Assembly: GCA_023432565.1 (NCBI GenBank)
Contig: JAEYUL010000208.1
Location: 1 to 36,016 of the forward strand
From: Actinomycetes bacterium
GTDB taxonomy: Bacteria; Actinomycetota; Actinomycetes; Actinomycetales; Cellulomonadaceae
Reading direction: 5' to 3'
Length of the DNA stretch: 36,016 nt
In this document: piece by piece, positions 8,318 to 15,719 of the stretch
How positions within the stretch are numbered: position 1 is the stretch's first letter
Layout of the letters: each line of letters opens with the position of its first letter
The notes under the pieces: model-generated
Databases searched by the model: none
Told to the model about the DNA's origin: nothing
Seen by the model: the letters and a program-made list of their open reading frames with translations, nothing else
Position numbers and translations under genes: made by a program

Positions 8318-8860
8318 ATGAACGACGAGCGCCCGCCCGTGGGCGACCCCCGCACCCTGGTCGTCCCGCCGGAGGGCGAGGGGCCCGCGCACGAGCCCGA
8401 CGAGGACGACGAGGACGTCCGCGGCCTCGTCGCGCAGCCGGCGAAGGTCATGCGGATCGGCACGATGGTCAAGCAGCTGCTCGAGGAGGTGCGCAGCGCG
8501 CCGCTGGACGACGCCGCCCGGGCGCGGCTCGCGGAGGTGCACGAGCGCTCGCTGCACGAGCTCGAGGAGGGGCTGTCCCCCGAGCTGATCGAGGAGCTGC
8601 ACCGCATCACGCTGCCGTTCGGCGAGGACGCGACGCCGTCGGACGCCGAGCTGCGGATCGCGCAGGCGCAGCTCGTCGGGTGGCTCGAGGGCCTGTTCCA
8701 CGGGATCCAGACGGCCCTGGTCGCCCAGCAGATGGCCACGCAGGCCCAGCTCCAGCAGATGCGGCGCGCGCTGCCTCCGGGTGCGATCCGGTCCGGCGGC
8801 CTGGCCGCGGACCCGCGCACCGCCGACGAGCAGCGCGGCGGCACGGGTCAGTACCTGTAG
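8318..8860 (+). CDS. bpa: Bacterial proteasome activator Bpa/PafE
   Basis: A 180-residue protein matching the actinobacterial Bpa (PafE, DUF2587) family, whose usual length is about 175-180. The N-terminal 45 residues are acidic and probably disordered (EPDEDDEDVRG). The core is helical (residues about 45-155, including MVKQLLEEVRSAPLDD and LVGWLEGLFHGIQTALVAQQ). The C-terminus is GQYL. In Mycobacterium tuberculosis the GQYL tail docks into the alpha rings of the 20S core particle and opens the gate without ATP, allowing breakdown of unfolded proteins. The intact tail here argues that this genome encodes a 20S proteasome, although none is in the window. The start is fixed by ATG 8318 and the -10 hexamer six bases upstream. 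It converges on the rhtA-like gene with a 14-base gap. Confidence 0.93.
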   Translation: MNDERPPVGDPRTLVVPPEGEGPAHEPDEDDEDVRGLVAQPAKVMRIGTMVKQLLEEVRSAPLDDAARARLAEVHERSLHELEEGLSPELIEELHRITLPFGEDATPSDAELRIAQAQLVGWLEGLFHGIQTALVAQQMATQAQLQQMRRALPPGAIRSGGLAADPRTADEQRGGTGQYL

Positions 8861-8874
8861 GCGCCCGCGGCTCG

Positions 8875-9738
8875 TCAGCTCGGGGGCGGCGCCTCCTCGT
8901 GCGCGTCCTCGGTGCGTGCGGACAGCGCGATGGCGCCGGAGACCAGGACGAGGCCGACGACCTCGAGCCCGTGCGGCACCTGGCCGAGCAGCGCCGCACC
9001 GACGAGCGTGGCGGTCGCCGGAAGGAGCGCGAGCAGCACCGCGAACGTCGCCGGGCGCACGCGCCGCAGGACCACCTGCTCGATCCCGTACGGCACCACC
9101 GACGAGCAGAAGGCGACGACGACGACGAGCAGCGCGAGGCGCGCGTCGGTGAGCACCGGAGCGGCACCGGGGGCCAGGAACGGCGCGAGTGCGAGCGACC
9201 CGACGGCCATCGCGACCCCGAGCCCCGTCAGTCCTCCGGTGCGCGCGGTCGCGACGCGTCGCCCGAGCACGATGTACACCGCCCAGCAGGCGGCGGCGAC
9301 CCCGATCGCGACCAGCCCTCGGGCGGCGTCCTGGCCCAGGTTCAGGCTCACGCCGGCCAGCAGCACCACGCCCGCGGCCGCGACGACGATCGACAGGCGG
9401 TCCCGCCAGCCCGTGCCCGTGACGGCCGCGACGGCGACCGGGCCGGCGAACTCGAGCGCGACCGCGGTGCCGAGCGGCAACGAGTCGATCGCGACGTAGA
9501 ACGCCGCGTTCATCAGGGCCAGCACGACTCCGAACGCCGCGGCCGTGCGCAGCGCGGACCACGTCCACAGCGCGCGTGTGCGCCACGCGCGGGTCCATCC
9601 CGCGAGCAGGAGCGCGGCGACGACGACCCGCAGCCACGCGACGTTCGCGGGTGGCAGGACCGCGAACAGGCCGACCGCGACGGCCGCACCGACGTACTGC
9701 GTCACCCCGGACAGGACGAACAGCAGCGGGGCGGGCAC
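8875..9738 (-). CDS. EamA/DMT-superfamily exporter, RhtA-like
   Basis: A 287-residue integral membrane protein with about ten hydrophobic segments in two EamA halves. The stretch MNAAFYVAIDSLPLGTAVAL (about residues 80-100) followed by EFAGPVAVA closely matches the threonine/homoserine exporter RhtA signature. It is therefore likely to export small amino acids or related metabolites across the cytoplasmic membrane; the substrate is inferred. The start is GTG 9738, with TAGCCT six bases upstream and no Shine-Dalgarno sequence. It lies downstream of the ABC importer on the same strand but has its own promoter and is separated by a strong hairpin, so it is not part of that operon. The C-terminus is short, acidic and cytosolic. 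Confidence 0.85.
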   Translation of the reverse strand: MPAPLLFVLSGVTQYVGAAVAVGLFAVLPPANVAWLRVVVAALLLAGWTRAWRTRALWTWSALRTAAAFGVVLALMNAAFYVAIDSLPLGTAVALEFAGPVAVAAVTGTGWRDRLSIVVAAAGVVLLAGVSLNLGQDAARGLVAIGVAAACWAVYIVLGRRVATARTGGLTGLGVAMAVGSLALAPFLAPGAAPVLTDARLALLVVVVAFCSSVVPYGIEQVVLRRVRPATFAVLLALLPATATLVGAALLGQVPHGLEVVGLVLVSGAIALSARTEDAHEEAPPPS

Positions 9739-9750
9739 GCCGTCAGGCTA
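9739..9750 (-). promoter_or_regulatory. -10 element, leaderless start of the rhtA-like gene
   Basis: TAGCCT on the minus strand (9750-9745) ends six bases before GTG 9738. Confidence 0.55.
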
Positions 9751-9764
9751 GCCCGCGGCCGCGA

Positions 9765-9799
9765 GGACCGGCCGGACGGTTCCCCCGCCCGGCCGGTCC
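9765..9799 (-). terminator. Hairpin terminator of the sugar ABC importer operon
   Basis: GGACCGGCCGG (9765-9775) pairs perfectly with 9789-9799, giving an 11-bp stem with a 13-base loop. It begins six bases beyond the permease stop codon (9805). There is no U-tract, as is common for terminators in high-GC actinobacteria. Confidence 0.65.
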
Positions 9800-9804
9800 G
9801 CCGC

Positions 9805-10725
9805 TCAGCCCTTGACGGAGCCCGCGAGCAGGCCCCGCACGAAGTACCGCTGCAGGGACAGGAACACGATCACGGGGACGATGATCGAGACGAACGCGCC
9901 CGCCGACAGCAGGAACCACTGGGACCCGCGGGTCCCGGTGAGGTTCAGCAGCGCGACGGTCATCGGGGCGAGGTCACGCGACGACCCGGTGAAGGTCAAC
10001 GCGACGAGCAGGTCGTTCCACACCCACAGGAACTGGTAGATGCCGAGCGCCGCGATCGCGGGCTTGAGCATGGGGAGCATCAGGCGGAAGAAGATCGTGA
10101 CGTGCCCCGCGCCGTCCACGCGGGCAGCCTCGACGAGCTCGCCGGGGATCTCCTGCATGAAGTTGTGCAGGAGGAACACGGCCAACGGCAGGCCGAACAT
10201 GGTGTGCGAGAGCCACACCGACCAGAACGTGCCGGCGATGTTCAGGTCGACGTACAGGCTCAGCAGGGGGATGAGCGTGACCTGGATGGGCACGACCTGC
10301 AGCGCGAACACCGCGATGAACAGGACGTTCTTGCCGCGGAAGTCCATCCACGCGAACGCGTAGGCAGCCAGCGTCGCCAGGAACATCGGCAGGACGACGG
10401 CCGGGATCGTGATGACGACCGAGTTCACGATCGACGGGGCCAGGGACTGGGTGCTCTCGGACGACAGCACCTGCTGGTAGTTCTCGAGCGTGAAGTTCGG
10501 GTTGGTGAACGCGGTCCACCACCCCGACTTGTTGATGTCCGTGACCGGCCGGAAGGAGGTGACCAGCAGCCCGAAGGTCGGGATGGTCCACAGCACCGCG
10601 AGGATCACGGCGAACAGGGACGCCCAGGGCTTGGACAGGCGCCGACGCGCGGCGGCAGCGGTGCCGCCGAGCCTGGGCGTGGTCGGTCCGCCGACGGTGG
10701 CGGTGTCGATCTGCACGACGCTCAT
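9805..10725 (-). CDS. Carbohydrate ABC transporter permease (MalG/AglG type)
   Basis: A 306-residue inner-membrane permease with six predicted membrane helices. The EAA loop of binding-protein-dependent permeases is visible as ELVEAARVDGAGHVTIFFR (about residues 197-215). The sequence ends in RYFVRGLLAGSVKG, typical of the MalG-like subfamily. It pairs with the upstream permease to form the channel that imports a sugar or oligosaccharide. The ATG at 10725 overlaps the upstream stop codon by four bases (ATGA), a sign of translational coupling. No ATPase gene is present. Actinobacterial sugar importers usually share one MsiK-type ATPase encoded elsewhere, so this is expected. The substrate cannot be fixed; similarity to alpha-glucoside (AglE/F/G) systems is my best guess. 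Confidence 0.92.
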   Translation of the reverse strand: MSVVQIDTATVGGPTTPRLGGTAAAARRRLSKPWASLFAVILAVLWTIPTFGLLVTSFRPVTDINKSGWWTAFTNPNFTLENYQQVLSSESTQSLAPSIVNSVVITIPAVVLPMFLATLAAYAFAWMDFRGKNVLFIAVFALQVVPIQVTLIPLLSLYVDLNIAGTFWSVWLSHTMFGLPLAVFLLHNFMQEIPGELVEAARVDGAGHVTIFFRLMLPMLKPAIAALGIYQFLWVWNDLLVALTFTGSSRDLAPMTVALLNLTGTRGSQWFLLSAGAFVSIIVPVIVFLSLQRYFVRGLLAGSVKG

Positions 10726-11696
10726 CGGTTCACCTTCCGCAGGTTGCGGACGTTGTACACGATGATCGGGACCACCAGGACGAACAGCAGGACCGCGAGC
10801 GCGGCCCCGAGCCCCTGGTTCCCCGCGCTGAACGTCTGCGTGTAGAACTCGTTCGCGACGACGCTGGTCCCGTAGTTGCCGGCGGTCATGGTCCGCACGA
10901 TGTCGAAGACCTTCAGGCACCCGATGGCGATCGTGGTCAGCACGACGACCAGGGTCGGCCGGATGCTGGGGACCGTGACGAACCGGAACAGCTGCAGCGA
11001 GTTCACGCCGTCCAGCCGCGCGGCCTCGGTGATCTCCGACGGGATCGCCTTGATCGCGGCGGACAGGATCGTCATCGCGAAACCCGCCTGGATCCAGATC
11101 ATCACGGCGATGAGGAAGAGGTTGTTCCACGGGCTGTTGAGCAGGAAGTTCTGCGGCGTCCCCCCGAGCCACACGATGACCTGGTTGATGAGCCCGATCT
11201 GGTTGGGGTTGTTCTCAACCGACGGGTCGTAGAAGCGGTACTCGTACATGAACTTCCAGATGATCGACGCGCCGACGAACGAGATGGCCATCGGCAGGAA
11301 GATCAGGGCCTTGGCGGCGGCCTCGCCGCGTGCGCCGTCGACGAGGATCGCGTAGACGAGGCCGACGACGGTGGCGACGAACGGTGTGACGAGCACCCAC
11401 AGCACGGTGTTGCGCAGCACCACGAGCTGGTCGCCCGAGGTGAAGATGTCGGTGTAGTTCCCGAGCCCGATGAAGCCGGTCCCGGCCGCGTCGTAGAACG
11501 AGCGCCAGATGGTCCGCAGCGCGGGGTACACCAGCCCGACGGCGATGAGCAGGATCGTGGGTCCGACGAACCACCACGCGACGCGTCGGGCGCCGCGACG
11601 TTCGAGCAGGTGGACGACGAGCAGGACGACACCGATGACGACGGCGAACGCGACGAGCGCGACGACCATCCCCACCAGCTTGTCGGCGACTTGCAT
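10722..11696 (-). CDS. Carbohydrate ABC transporter permease (MalF/AglF type)
   Basis: A 324-residue membrane permease. An extra N-terminal helix (residues about 8-28) is followed by a basic loop with ERRGARR, then the six core helices. The EAA motif reads EITEAARLDGVNSLQLFRFV (about residues 217-236). Such proteins form a heterodimer with a MalG-type permease. The length and N-terminus resemble AglF of alpha-glucoside importers more than MalF of E. coli, which has a large periplasmic insert. The ATG at 11696 has GGGAGG a few bases upstream on the minus strand. It lies 93 bases after the binding-protein gene, and that spacer contains a 15-bp perfect hairpin. It overlaps the next permease gene by four bases. 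Confidence 0.92.
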   Translation of the reverse strand: MQVADKLVGMVVALVAFAVVIGVVLLVVHLLERRGARRVAWWFVGPTILLIAVGLVYPALRTIWRSFYDAAGTGFIGLGNYTDIFTSGDQLVVLRNTVLWVLVTPFVATVVGLVYAILVDGARGEAAAKALIFLPMAISFVGASIIWKFMYEYRFYDPSVENNPNQIGLINQVIVWLGGTPQNFLLNSPWNNLFLIAVMIWIQAGFAMTILSAAIKAIPSEITEAARLDGVNSLQLFRFVTVPSIRPTLVVVLTTIAIGCLKVFDIVRTMTAGNYGTSVVANEFYTQTFSAGNQGLGAALAVLLFVLVVPIIVYNVRNLRKVNR

Positions 11697-11746
11697 GGCA
11701 CCTCCCGGCAGGAGCAGGGGACGAGGGGGGACGCTGCGTGCAGGCC

Positions 11747-11780
11747 GGTGCCCCGGGGGCGGGTCCGCCCCCGGGGCACC
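11747..11780 (-). terminator. Intercistronic hairpin after the sugar-binding-protein gene
   Basis: 11747-11761 and 11766-11780 form a perfect 15-bp GC-rich stem closed by a four-base loop. It sits between the binding-protein stop codon (11790) and the first permease (11696). Similar hairpins after malE-type genes cause partial termination or stabilise the upstream message, so that binding protein greatly exceeds permease. That role is inferred from position. Confidence 0.7.
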
Positions 11781-11789
11781 GAGCTCAGA

Positions 11790-13172
11790 TCACGGCCAGG
11801 CGGCCTCGATCTTGTCCAGCGTGTCCTTCGTCGACTGACCGGTGATCCAGCTCGTCGCCTCCTTCCAGAAGGCGTTCGAGCCGACGGCGGCGGGCATCAT
11901 GTCCGAGCCGTCGAAGCGGAAGACCGCGTTCTCGTCGAGGAGGATGTCGGCCGAGAGCTTGTCGATCGGGTTCGTCAGGATCGACGCGTCCAGGCCCTTG
12001 TTGGCGCTGATCCAGCCACCGTTGGTGCGGTCGACGCTCGCCTGGGCCTTGGTGTTCGCCCAGGTGTCGGTGCTCCAGTAGTCGAGCAGCGCCTGGACCT
12101 CGGGGCGGTCGGAGAACGCGGTGACGAACTCACCGGCGCCCAGGACGGGCTTGTCGTCGGCCGTCTTGCCCGGCAGGTAGAACGCGAACACCTGGCCGTT
12201 CTCGGAGATGTCCGTGCCCTGCGGGAAGTTGGCCGCGTAGAAGCTCGCCTGGCGGTGCAGGGAGCACTGGCCGTCGAGGATCGGCAGGCCGCCGTCCTGG
12301 AACGCGGTCGTCGCGATCGACGAGACGTCACCGAACCCGCCGTTCACGTACTCCGGGTTCTTCAGGTACTCACCGACGGCGTCGAGCGCCTGCGTGGGCA
12401 CCTCGGAGTTGAACGCGATCTCGTGGGCGACCCACTGGTCGTAGACGTCCGGACCGCCGGTGCGCAGGACCATGTCCTCCATCCAGTCGGTCACGGGCCA
12501 GCCCGTCGCGGCGTCGGACGCGATGCCCGCGCACCACGGCTTGTGGCCGGAGTCCTTGGCGATCGTGTCGGACAGCGTCTTGAGCTCGTCGAGCGTCGTC
12601 GGGACCTCCCAGCCGTTCGCCTCGAACTCCTGCGGGGAGTACCACACGAGCGACTTGACGCTGGCCCCGGAGGGGGCGGCGTAGAACGTGCCGTCGACCG
12701 TGCCGAGCGCCTTCCAGTCCTCGCCCCAGAACTCGTCGACGTTCTCGGCGACCGCGTCCGGGGCCTCCTTGACGGTGCCCGTGGCGACCAGCTGGGCCAG
12801 CAGGCCGGGCTGGGGCACGATCGCGATGTCCGGCGGGTTGCCGGCCTGCGCGCGCACGAGGATCTGCTGCTCGAACTGCTTGTCGGCCTGGTAGTCGACC
12901 TTGGCGCCGGTGCACTCCTCGAACGGCTTGAACGAGTCGATGTACGGCTGGTCCTCGGGGGCGACGATCCCGGTGTAGATCGTGACGGTCTTGCCCTTGA
13001 GGTCGCCGTAGGCCTCGAACTCGGCGCAGTCCGCGCTCGCCGTCTCGCCGCCGCCACCCCCGGTCGCGCCGCCACCACCACCGCTGTCGTTGGAGCACGC
13101 GGTGAGGACGAGTGCGAGTGCCGCGCCCGAGGCGGCGACGAGGGTGTACCGACGCTTGCGCTTGACGTTCAT
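11790..13172 (-). CDS. Sugar ABC transporter substrate-binding lipoprotein (AglE-like)
   Basis: A 460-residue extracytoplasmic solute-binding protein. The signal peptide has a basic start (MNVKRKRRY), a hydrophobic core and the lipobox LTAC with Cys26, so it should be a lipoprotein anchored on the outer face of the membrane. A flexible Gly-rich linker follows. The mature domain is of the family-1 sugar-binding type, with features such as PPDIAIVPQPGLLAQL and GVNG-like aromatic-rich segments toward the C-terminus (WYSPQEFEANGW, WFKEA-type end). Its length and gene order resemble AglE of alpha-glucoside importers. The ATG at 13172 has GGAGG upstream. It is the first gene of a three-gene importer operon and has a LacI-type operator about 60 bases upstream. 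The sugar is not determined. Confidence 0.93.
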   Translation of the reverse strand: MNVKRKRRYTLVAASGAALALVLTACSNDSGGGGGATGGGGGETASADCAEFEAYGDLKGKTVTIYTGIVAPEDQPYIDSFKPFEECTGAKVDYQADKQFEQQILVRAQAGNPPDIAIVPQPGLLAQLVATGTVKEAPDAVAENVDEFWGEDWKALGTVDGTFYAAPSGASVKSLVWYSPQEFEANGWEVPTTLDELKTLSDTIAKDSGHKPWCAGIASDAATGWPVTDWMEDMVLRTGGPDVYDQWVAHEIAFNSEVPTQALDAVGEYLKNPEYVNGGFGDVSSIATTAFQDGGLPILDGQCSLHRQASFYAANFPQGTDISENGQVFAFYLPGKTADDKPVLGAGEFVTAFSDRPEVQALLDYWSTDTWANTKAQASVDRTNGGWISANKGLDASILTNPIDKLSADILLDENAVFRFDGSDMMPAAVGSNAFWKEATSWITGQSTKDTLDKIEAAWP

Positions 13173-13232
13173 GAGACCTCCGTGTCGTCATGGCCGCACG
13201 CAGACCAGCACGTCCGCGTGCCATCCCCTCGA

Positions 13233-13246
13233 TGCAAGCGGTTGCA
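13233..13246 (-). promoter_or_regulatory. LacI-family operator upstream of the sugar importer
   Basis: The minus strand reads TGCAACCGCTTGCA: five-base inverted arms TGCAA/TTGCA around a CG centre, the usual form of LacI/GalR-family operators of sugar genes. It lies 61-74 bases before ATG 13172. A weak TTGCGG...TTGCAT promoter on the same strand would be overlapped by it, so repression relieved by the sugar is the likely mode. The regulator gene is not in the window. Confidence 0.65.
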
Positions 13247-13478
13247 GAAATCCGCCGCAACCCGATTGACGGGGCAAAGCGGTCACGGTTACGTCACGAA
13301 TCGACCGCTATGCGCGCGCCGCGCTCCGGCGCGTCGCGCGCGCACCACCAGCCGCACCACCAGCACCGACGCGTCCCGCCGACGCGGAGCCGGGCGCCTC
13401 CGGGCCCTTCGGCCGCCGGCCGGCCGGGAGCCCCGCCGCCCGGTACCGCTCCCGTTCCCGGTCCCGGTGCCGCTCGCA

Positions 13479-13494
13479 GCGCCGGTGCCGGCGC
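13479..13494 (-). terminator. Short hairpin after the serS-HAD operon
   Basis: GCGCCG (13479-13484) and CGGCGC (13489-13494) form a 6-bp stem with a GTGC loop, beginning six bases after the HAD stop codon at 13501. It is a plausible but weak terminator. Confidence 0.4.
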
Positions 13495-13500
13495 GGCCGA

Positions 13501-14298
13501 CTACGCGAGAACGGCCCGCAGGACGCTCACGGCGCCGTCGTCGTCGATCGTGCCCGCGACCTCGTCGGCCACCGCCCGCACCCGCTGCGGCGCGTGGCCC
13601 ATCGCGACGCCGCGCGCCGCCCACTCGAGCATCTGCAGGTCGTTGCCGCCGTCGCCGATCGCGAGGGTCGCGAACGGCTCGACGCCGAGCCGACGGCGCA
13701 CGGCCTCGAGCGCGCTCGCCTTGGACACCCCGCCCGGCGTGAGGTCCAGCCACGCGGTCCAGCCGACCGCGTACTCGACCTCGTGCAGACCGACGCGCTC
13801 GACGAGCGCGTGGAACTCGTCGGGGCTCGCGCCGGGTGCGCGGATCACGACGCGCGTGGCGGGCGTCGACGCGAGCTCGTCGAACCCGACGACCTGCATC
13901 TCCCCGCTCAGCTCACCGGCCGGGAACAGGTCCGTGACCCGGAACCCGACGCCGAGGTCCTCGACCGCGAACAGCGCGTCGGGGAGCTCGAGCGCGATCG
14001 CCCGCAACGCCGGGCCCGGGTCGAACGTCACCGTGTCGACGATCGCGAAACCCGTGGGCTCGGCGTCGTCGAGCCGGGCCGTGACCGCGCCGTTCGAGCA
14101 CACCAGCCACCCCTGCGTCAGGCCGAGCTGACGCGCCACCGGCGCGGCGGAGTGCACCCCACGCCCGGTCGCCAGGACGACGTGGACGTCAGCGGCCACG
14201 AGGTCCGCGACGGCCTGCACCACGTCGTCGGACATGACCCCGTCGTACGACATGAGCGTCCCGTCGACGTCGAGCGCGACCAGGCGAGTACGACTCAT
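13501..14298 (-). CDS. Cof-type HAD-IIB family phosphatase
   Basis: A 265-residue cytosolic phosphatase of the haloacid dehalogenase superfamily, subclass IIB. Motif I is DVDGT with nucleophile Asp10 and Asp12. Motif II lies in VVLATGRG. The conserved lysine is in GGVSKASAL. Motif IV is GDGGNDLQML near residue 215. These enzymes remove phosphate from small metabolites such as sugar phosphates or flavin precursors; the substrate here is unknown. The ATG at 14298 shares its A with the serS stop codon (TGATG), so translation is coupled. A HAD gene directly after serS is a recurring arrangement in actinobacteria, which argues against chance linkage. Confidence 0.92.
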   Translation of the reverse strand: MSRTRLVALDVDGTLMSYDGVMSDDVVQAVADLVAADVHVVLATGRGVHSAAPVARQLGLTQGWLVCSNGAVTARLDDAEPTGFAIVDTVTFDPGPALRAIALELPDALFAVEDLGVGFRVTDLFPAGELSGEMQVVGFDELASTPATRVVIRAPGASPDEFHALVERVGLHEVEYAVGWTAWLDLTPGGVSKASALEAVRRRLGVEPFATLAIGDGGNDLQMLEWAARGVAMGHAPQRVRAVADEVAGTIDDDGAVSVLRAVLA

Positions 14299-15575
14299 CA
14301 CGGCTCCAGCACCTCGAGACCGCCCAGGTACGGCCGCAGCCCCTGCGGGACGCGCACCGAGCCGTCGGCCTGCTGGTGGTTCTCGAGGATCGCGACGATC
14401 CAGCGCGTCGTGGCCAACGTGCCGTTGAGCGTCGCGACGGGACGGACCTGGCCGTCCGCGGTGCGCTCGCGCACCCCGAGCCGCCGGGCCTGGAACGTCG
14501 TGCAGTTCGACGTCGAGGTGAGCTCGAGGTACCGCTCCTGGCTCGGCAGCCACGCCTCGCAGTCGAACTTGCGCGCTGCGCTGCTGCCCAGGTCCCCCGC
14601 GGCCGTGTCGATCACCCGGAACGGCAGCTCCACGAGGGCGAGCATCTCCTTCTCCCAGGCCAGGATGCGGCGGTGCTCGGCGTGCGCGTCCTCGACGGTC
14701 GTGTACGAGAACGCCTCGACCTTGTGGAACTGGTGCACGCGGATGATGCCGCGCGTGTCCTTGCCGTACGAGCCGGCCTCGCGCCGGTAGCACGCGCTCC
14801 ACCCGGCGTAGCGCTTCGGGCCGTCCTGCAGGTCGAGGATCTCGCCCGAGTGGTAGCCCGCGAGCGCCACCTCGCTGGTCCCGACGAGGTACAGGTCGTC
14901 GGCCTCGAGCCGGTAGATCTCCTCGGCGTGCGCGCCGAGGAAGCCCGTGCCCGCCATGACCTCCGGCTTGACCAGCGTCGGCGTGATGACCGGTGTGAAG
15001 CCGTGGGTCAGCGCCTTGTCGACGGCCGCGTTGAGCAGCGCGAGCTCGAGCCGCGCGCCGATGCCCGTCAGGTAGTAGAACCGCGCACCCGAGACCTTCG
15101 CCCCGCGTTCGGTGTCGATCGCGCGCAGCCCCTCGCCGAGCTCCAGATGGTCCTTCACGACGAAGTCGGCGCCGTACTCCGCGGCGAAGTCGCGCGGCGT
15201 GCCCACGTGCTCGAGCACGACGAAGTCGTCCTCGCCGCCCGCCGGGACACCCTCCTCGACGATGTTGCCGATCCTGCGCGCGAGCTCGTCGGCCTTGGCC
15301 TGCGCCGCGTCGGCCTCGGCCTGCAGCGCCTTGACCCGCTCCGCGACCTGCTTGGCGTGCGCGAGCAACGCCGGCTTCTCCTCGGCCGTGGCCTGCGCGA
15401 CCTTCTTGCCGTGCGCCTTCTGCTCCGCGCGCAGCTGCTCGAACTCCGTCAGCGCGGAACGCCGACGTGCGTCGGCGTCGAGGACCTCGTCGACGAGGCC
15501 CGGGTCGTCTCCCCGCTTCACCTGGCTGGCGCGCACGGTGTCGGGGTCGTCGCGCAGGAGCTTGAGATCGATCAC
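14298..15575 (-). CDS. serS: Seryl-tRNA synthetase
   Basis: A 425-residue class II aminoacyl-tRNA synthetase that charges tRNA-Ser with serine (and tRNA-Sec where present). The N-terminal coiled-coil arm that grips the tRNA long variable arm spans about residues 30-100 (heptad-like AEQKAHGKKVAQATAEEK, QAEADAAQAKADELARRI). The catalytic domain has GTSEVALAGYH, motif 2 CYRREAGSYGKDTRGI near residue 262, and motif 3 ATLNGTLATTRWIVAILENH. The length matches the family. The GTG at 15575 begins the conserved MIDLKLLRDDPD start. TAGCCT ends six bases upstream and there is no Shine-Dalgarno sequence, which suggests a leaderless message. It is co-transcribed with the HAD phosphatase gene. Confidence 0.98.
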   Translation of the reverse strand: MIDLKLLRDDPDTVRASQVKRGDDPGLVDEVLDADARRRSALTEFEQLRAEQKAHGKKVAQATAEEKPALLAHAKQVAERVKALQAEADAAQAKADELARRIGNIVEEGVPAGGEDDFVVLEHVGTPRDFAAEYGADFVVKDHLELGEGLRAIDTERGAKVSGARFYYLTGIGARLELALLNAAVDKALTHGFTPVITPTLVKPEVMAGTGFLGAHAEEIYRLEADDLYLVGTSEVALAGYHSGEILDLQDGPKRYAGWSACYRREAGSYGKDTRGIIRVHQFHKVEAFSYTTVEDAHAEHRRILAWEKEMLALVELPFRVIDTAAGDLGSSAARKFDCEAWLPSQERYLELTSTSNCTTFQARRLGVRERTADGQVRPVATLNGTLATTRWIVAILENHQQADGSVRVPQGLRPYLGGLEVLEP

Positions 15576-15587
15576 CCTTGAAGGCTA
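15576..15587 (-). promoter_or_regulatory. -10 element, leaderless start of serS
   Basis: TAGCCT on the minus strand (15587-15582) ends six bases before GTG 15575. No T-box-like structure is visible, and there is no room for one. Confidence 0.55.
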
Positions 15588-15707
15588 CCGACCCGGCCCC
15601 CGGTGCCCGAACCGCAACTGGTCGGGAGGCCGAGCGACGCGCCGGTCGGAGCCGCACCGTCGGGCGACCGGCAGCGCATGACGGGCGACTGGCGTCAGCG
15701 CGCTCGG

Positions 15708-15719
15708 TAGGTTGCGCAT
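15708..15719 (+). promoter_or_regulatory. -10 element, leaderless start of the lipid kinase gene
   Basis: TAGGTT at 15708-15713 ends six bases before GTG 15720. The overlapping ATG at 15718 is followed at once by TGA, so it cannot be the start. Confidence 0.6.

Larger units (their letters stand above)
13173..13500 (-). other. 328-base intergenic region upstream of the sugar importer
   Basis: The right part (13173-13260) contains the importer leader and a LacI-type operator. The stretch 13300-13500 is extremely GC-rich, with imperfect CCCGGT-type repeats and a short hairpin next to the HAD stop codon. I find no credible small gene: frames crossing it are arginine/proline-rich and lack start signals. 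Confidence 0.6.

Noticed and set aside
8680..10845. Plus-strand open frame across the rhtA-like and permease genes
   Set aside because: It is antisense to two well-recognised membrane proteins, and its composition is Arg/Asp/His-rich and non-natural.
13266..13294. TTGACG followed by GTTACG on the plus strand, resembling a promoter
   Set aside because: No plus-strand gene follows until 15720, and the -10 match is poor.
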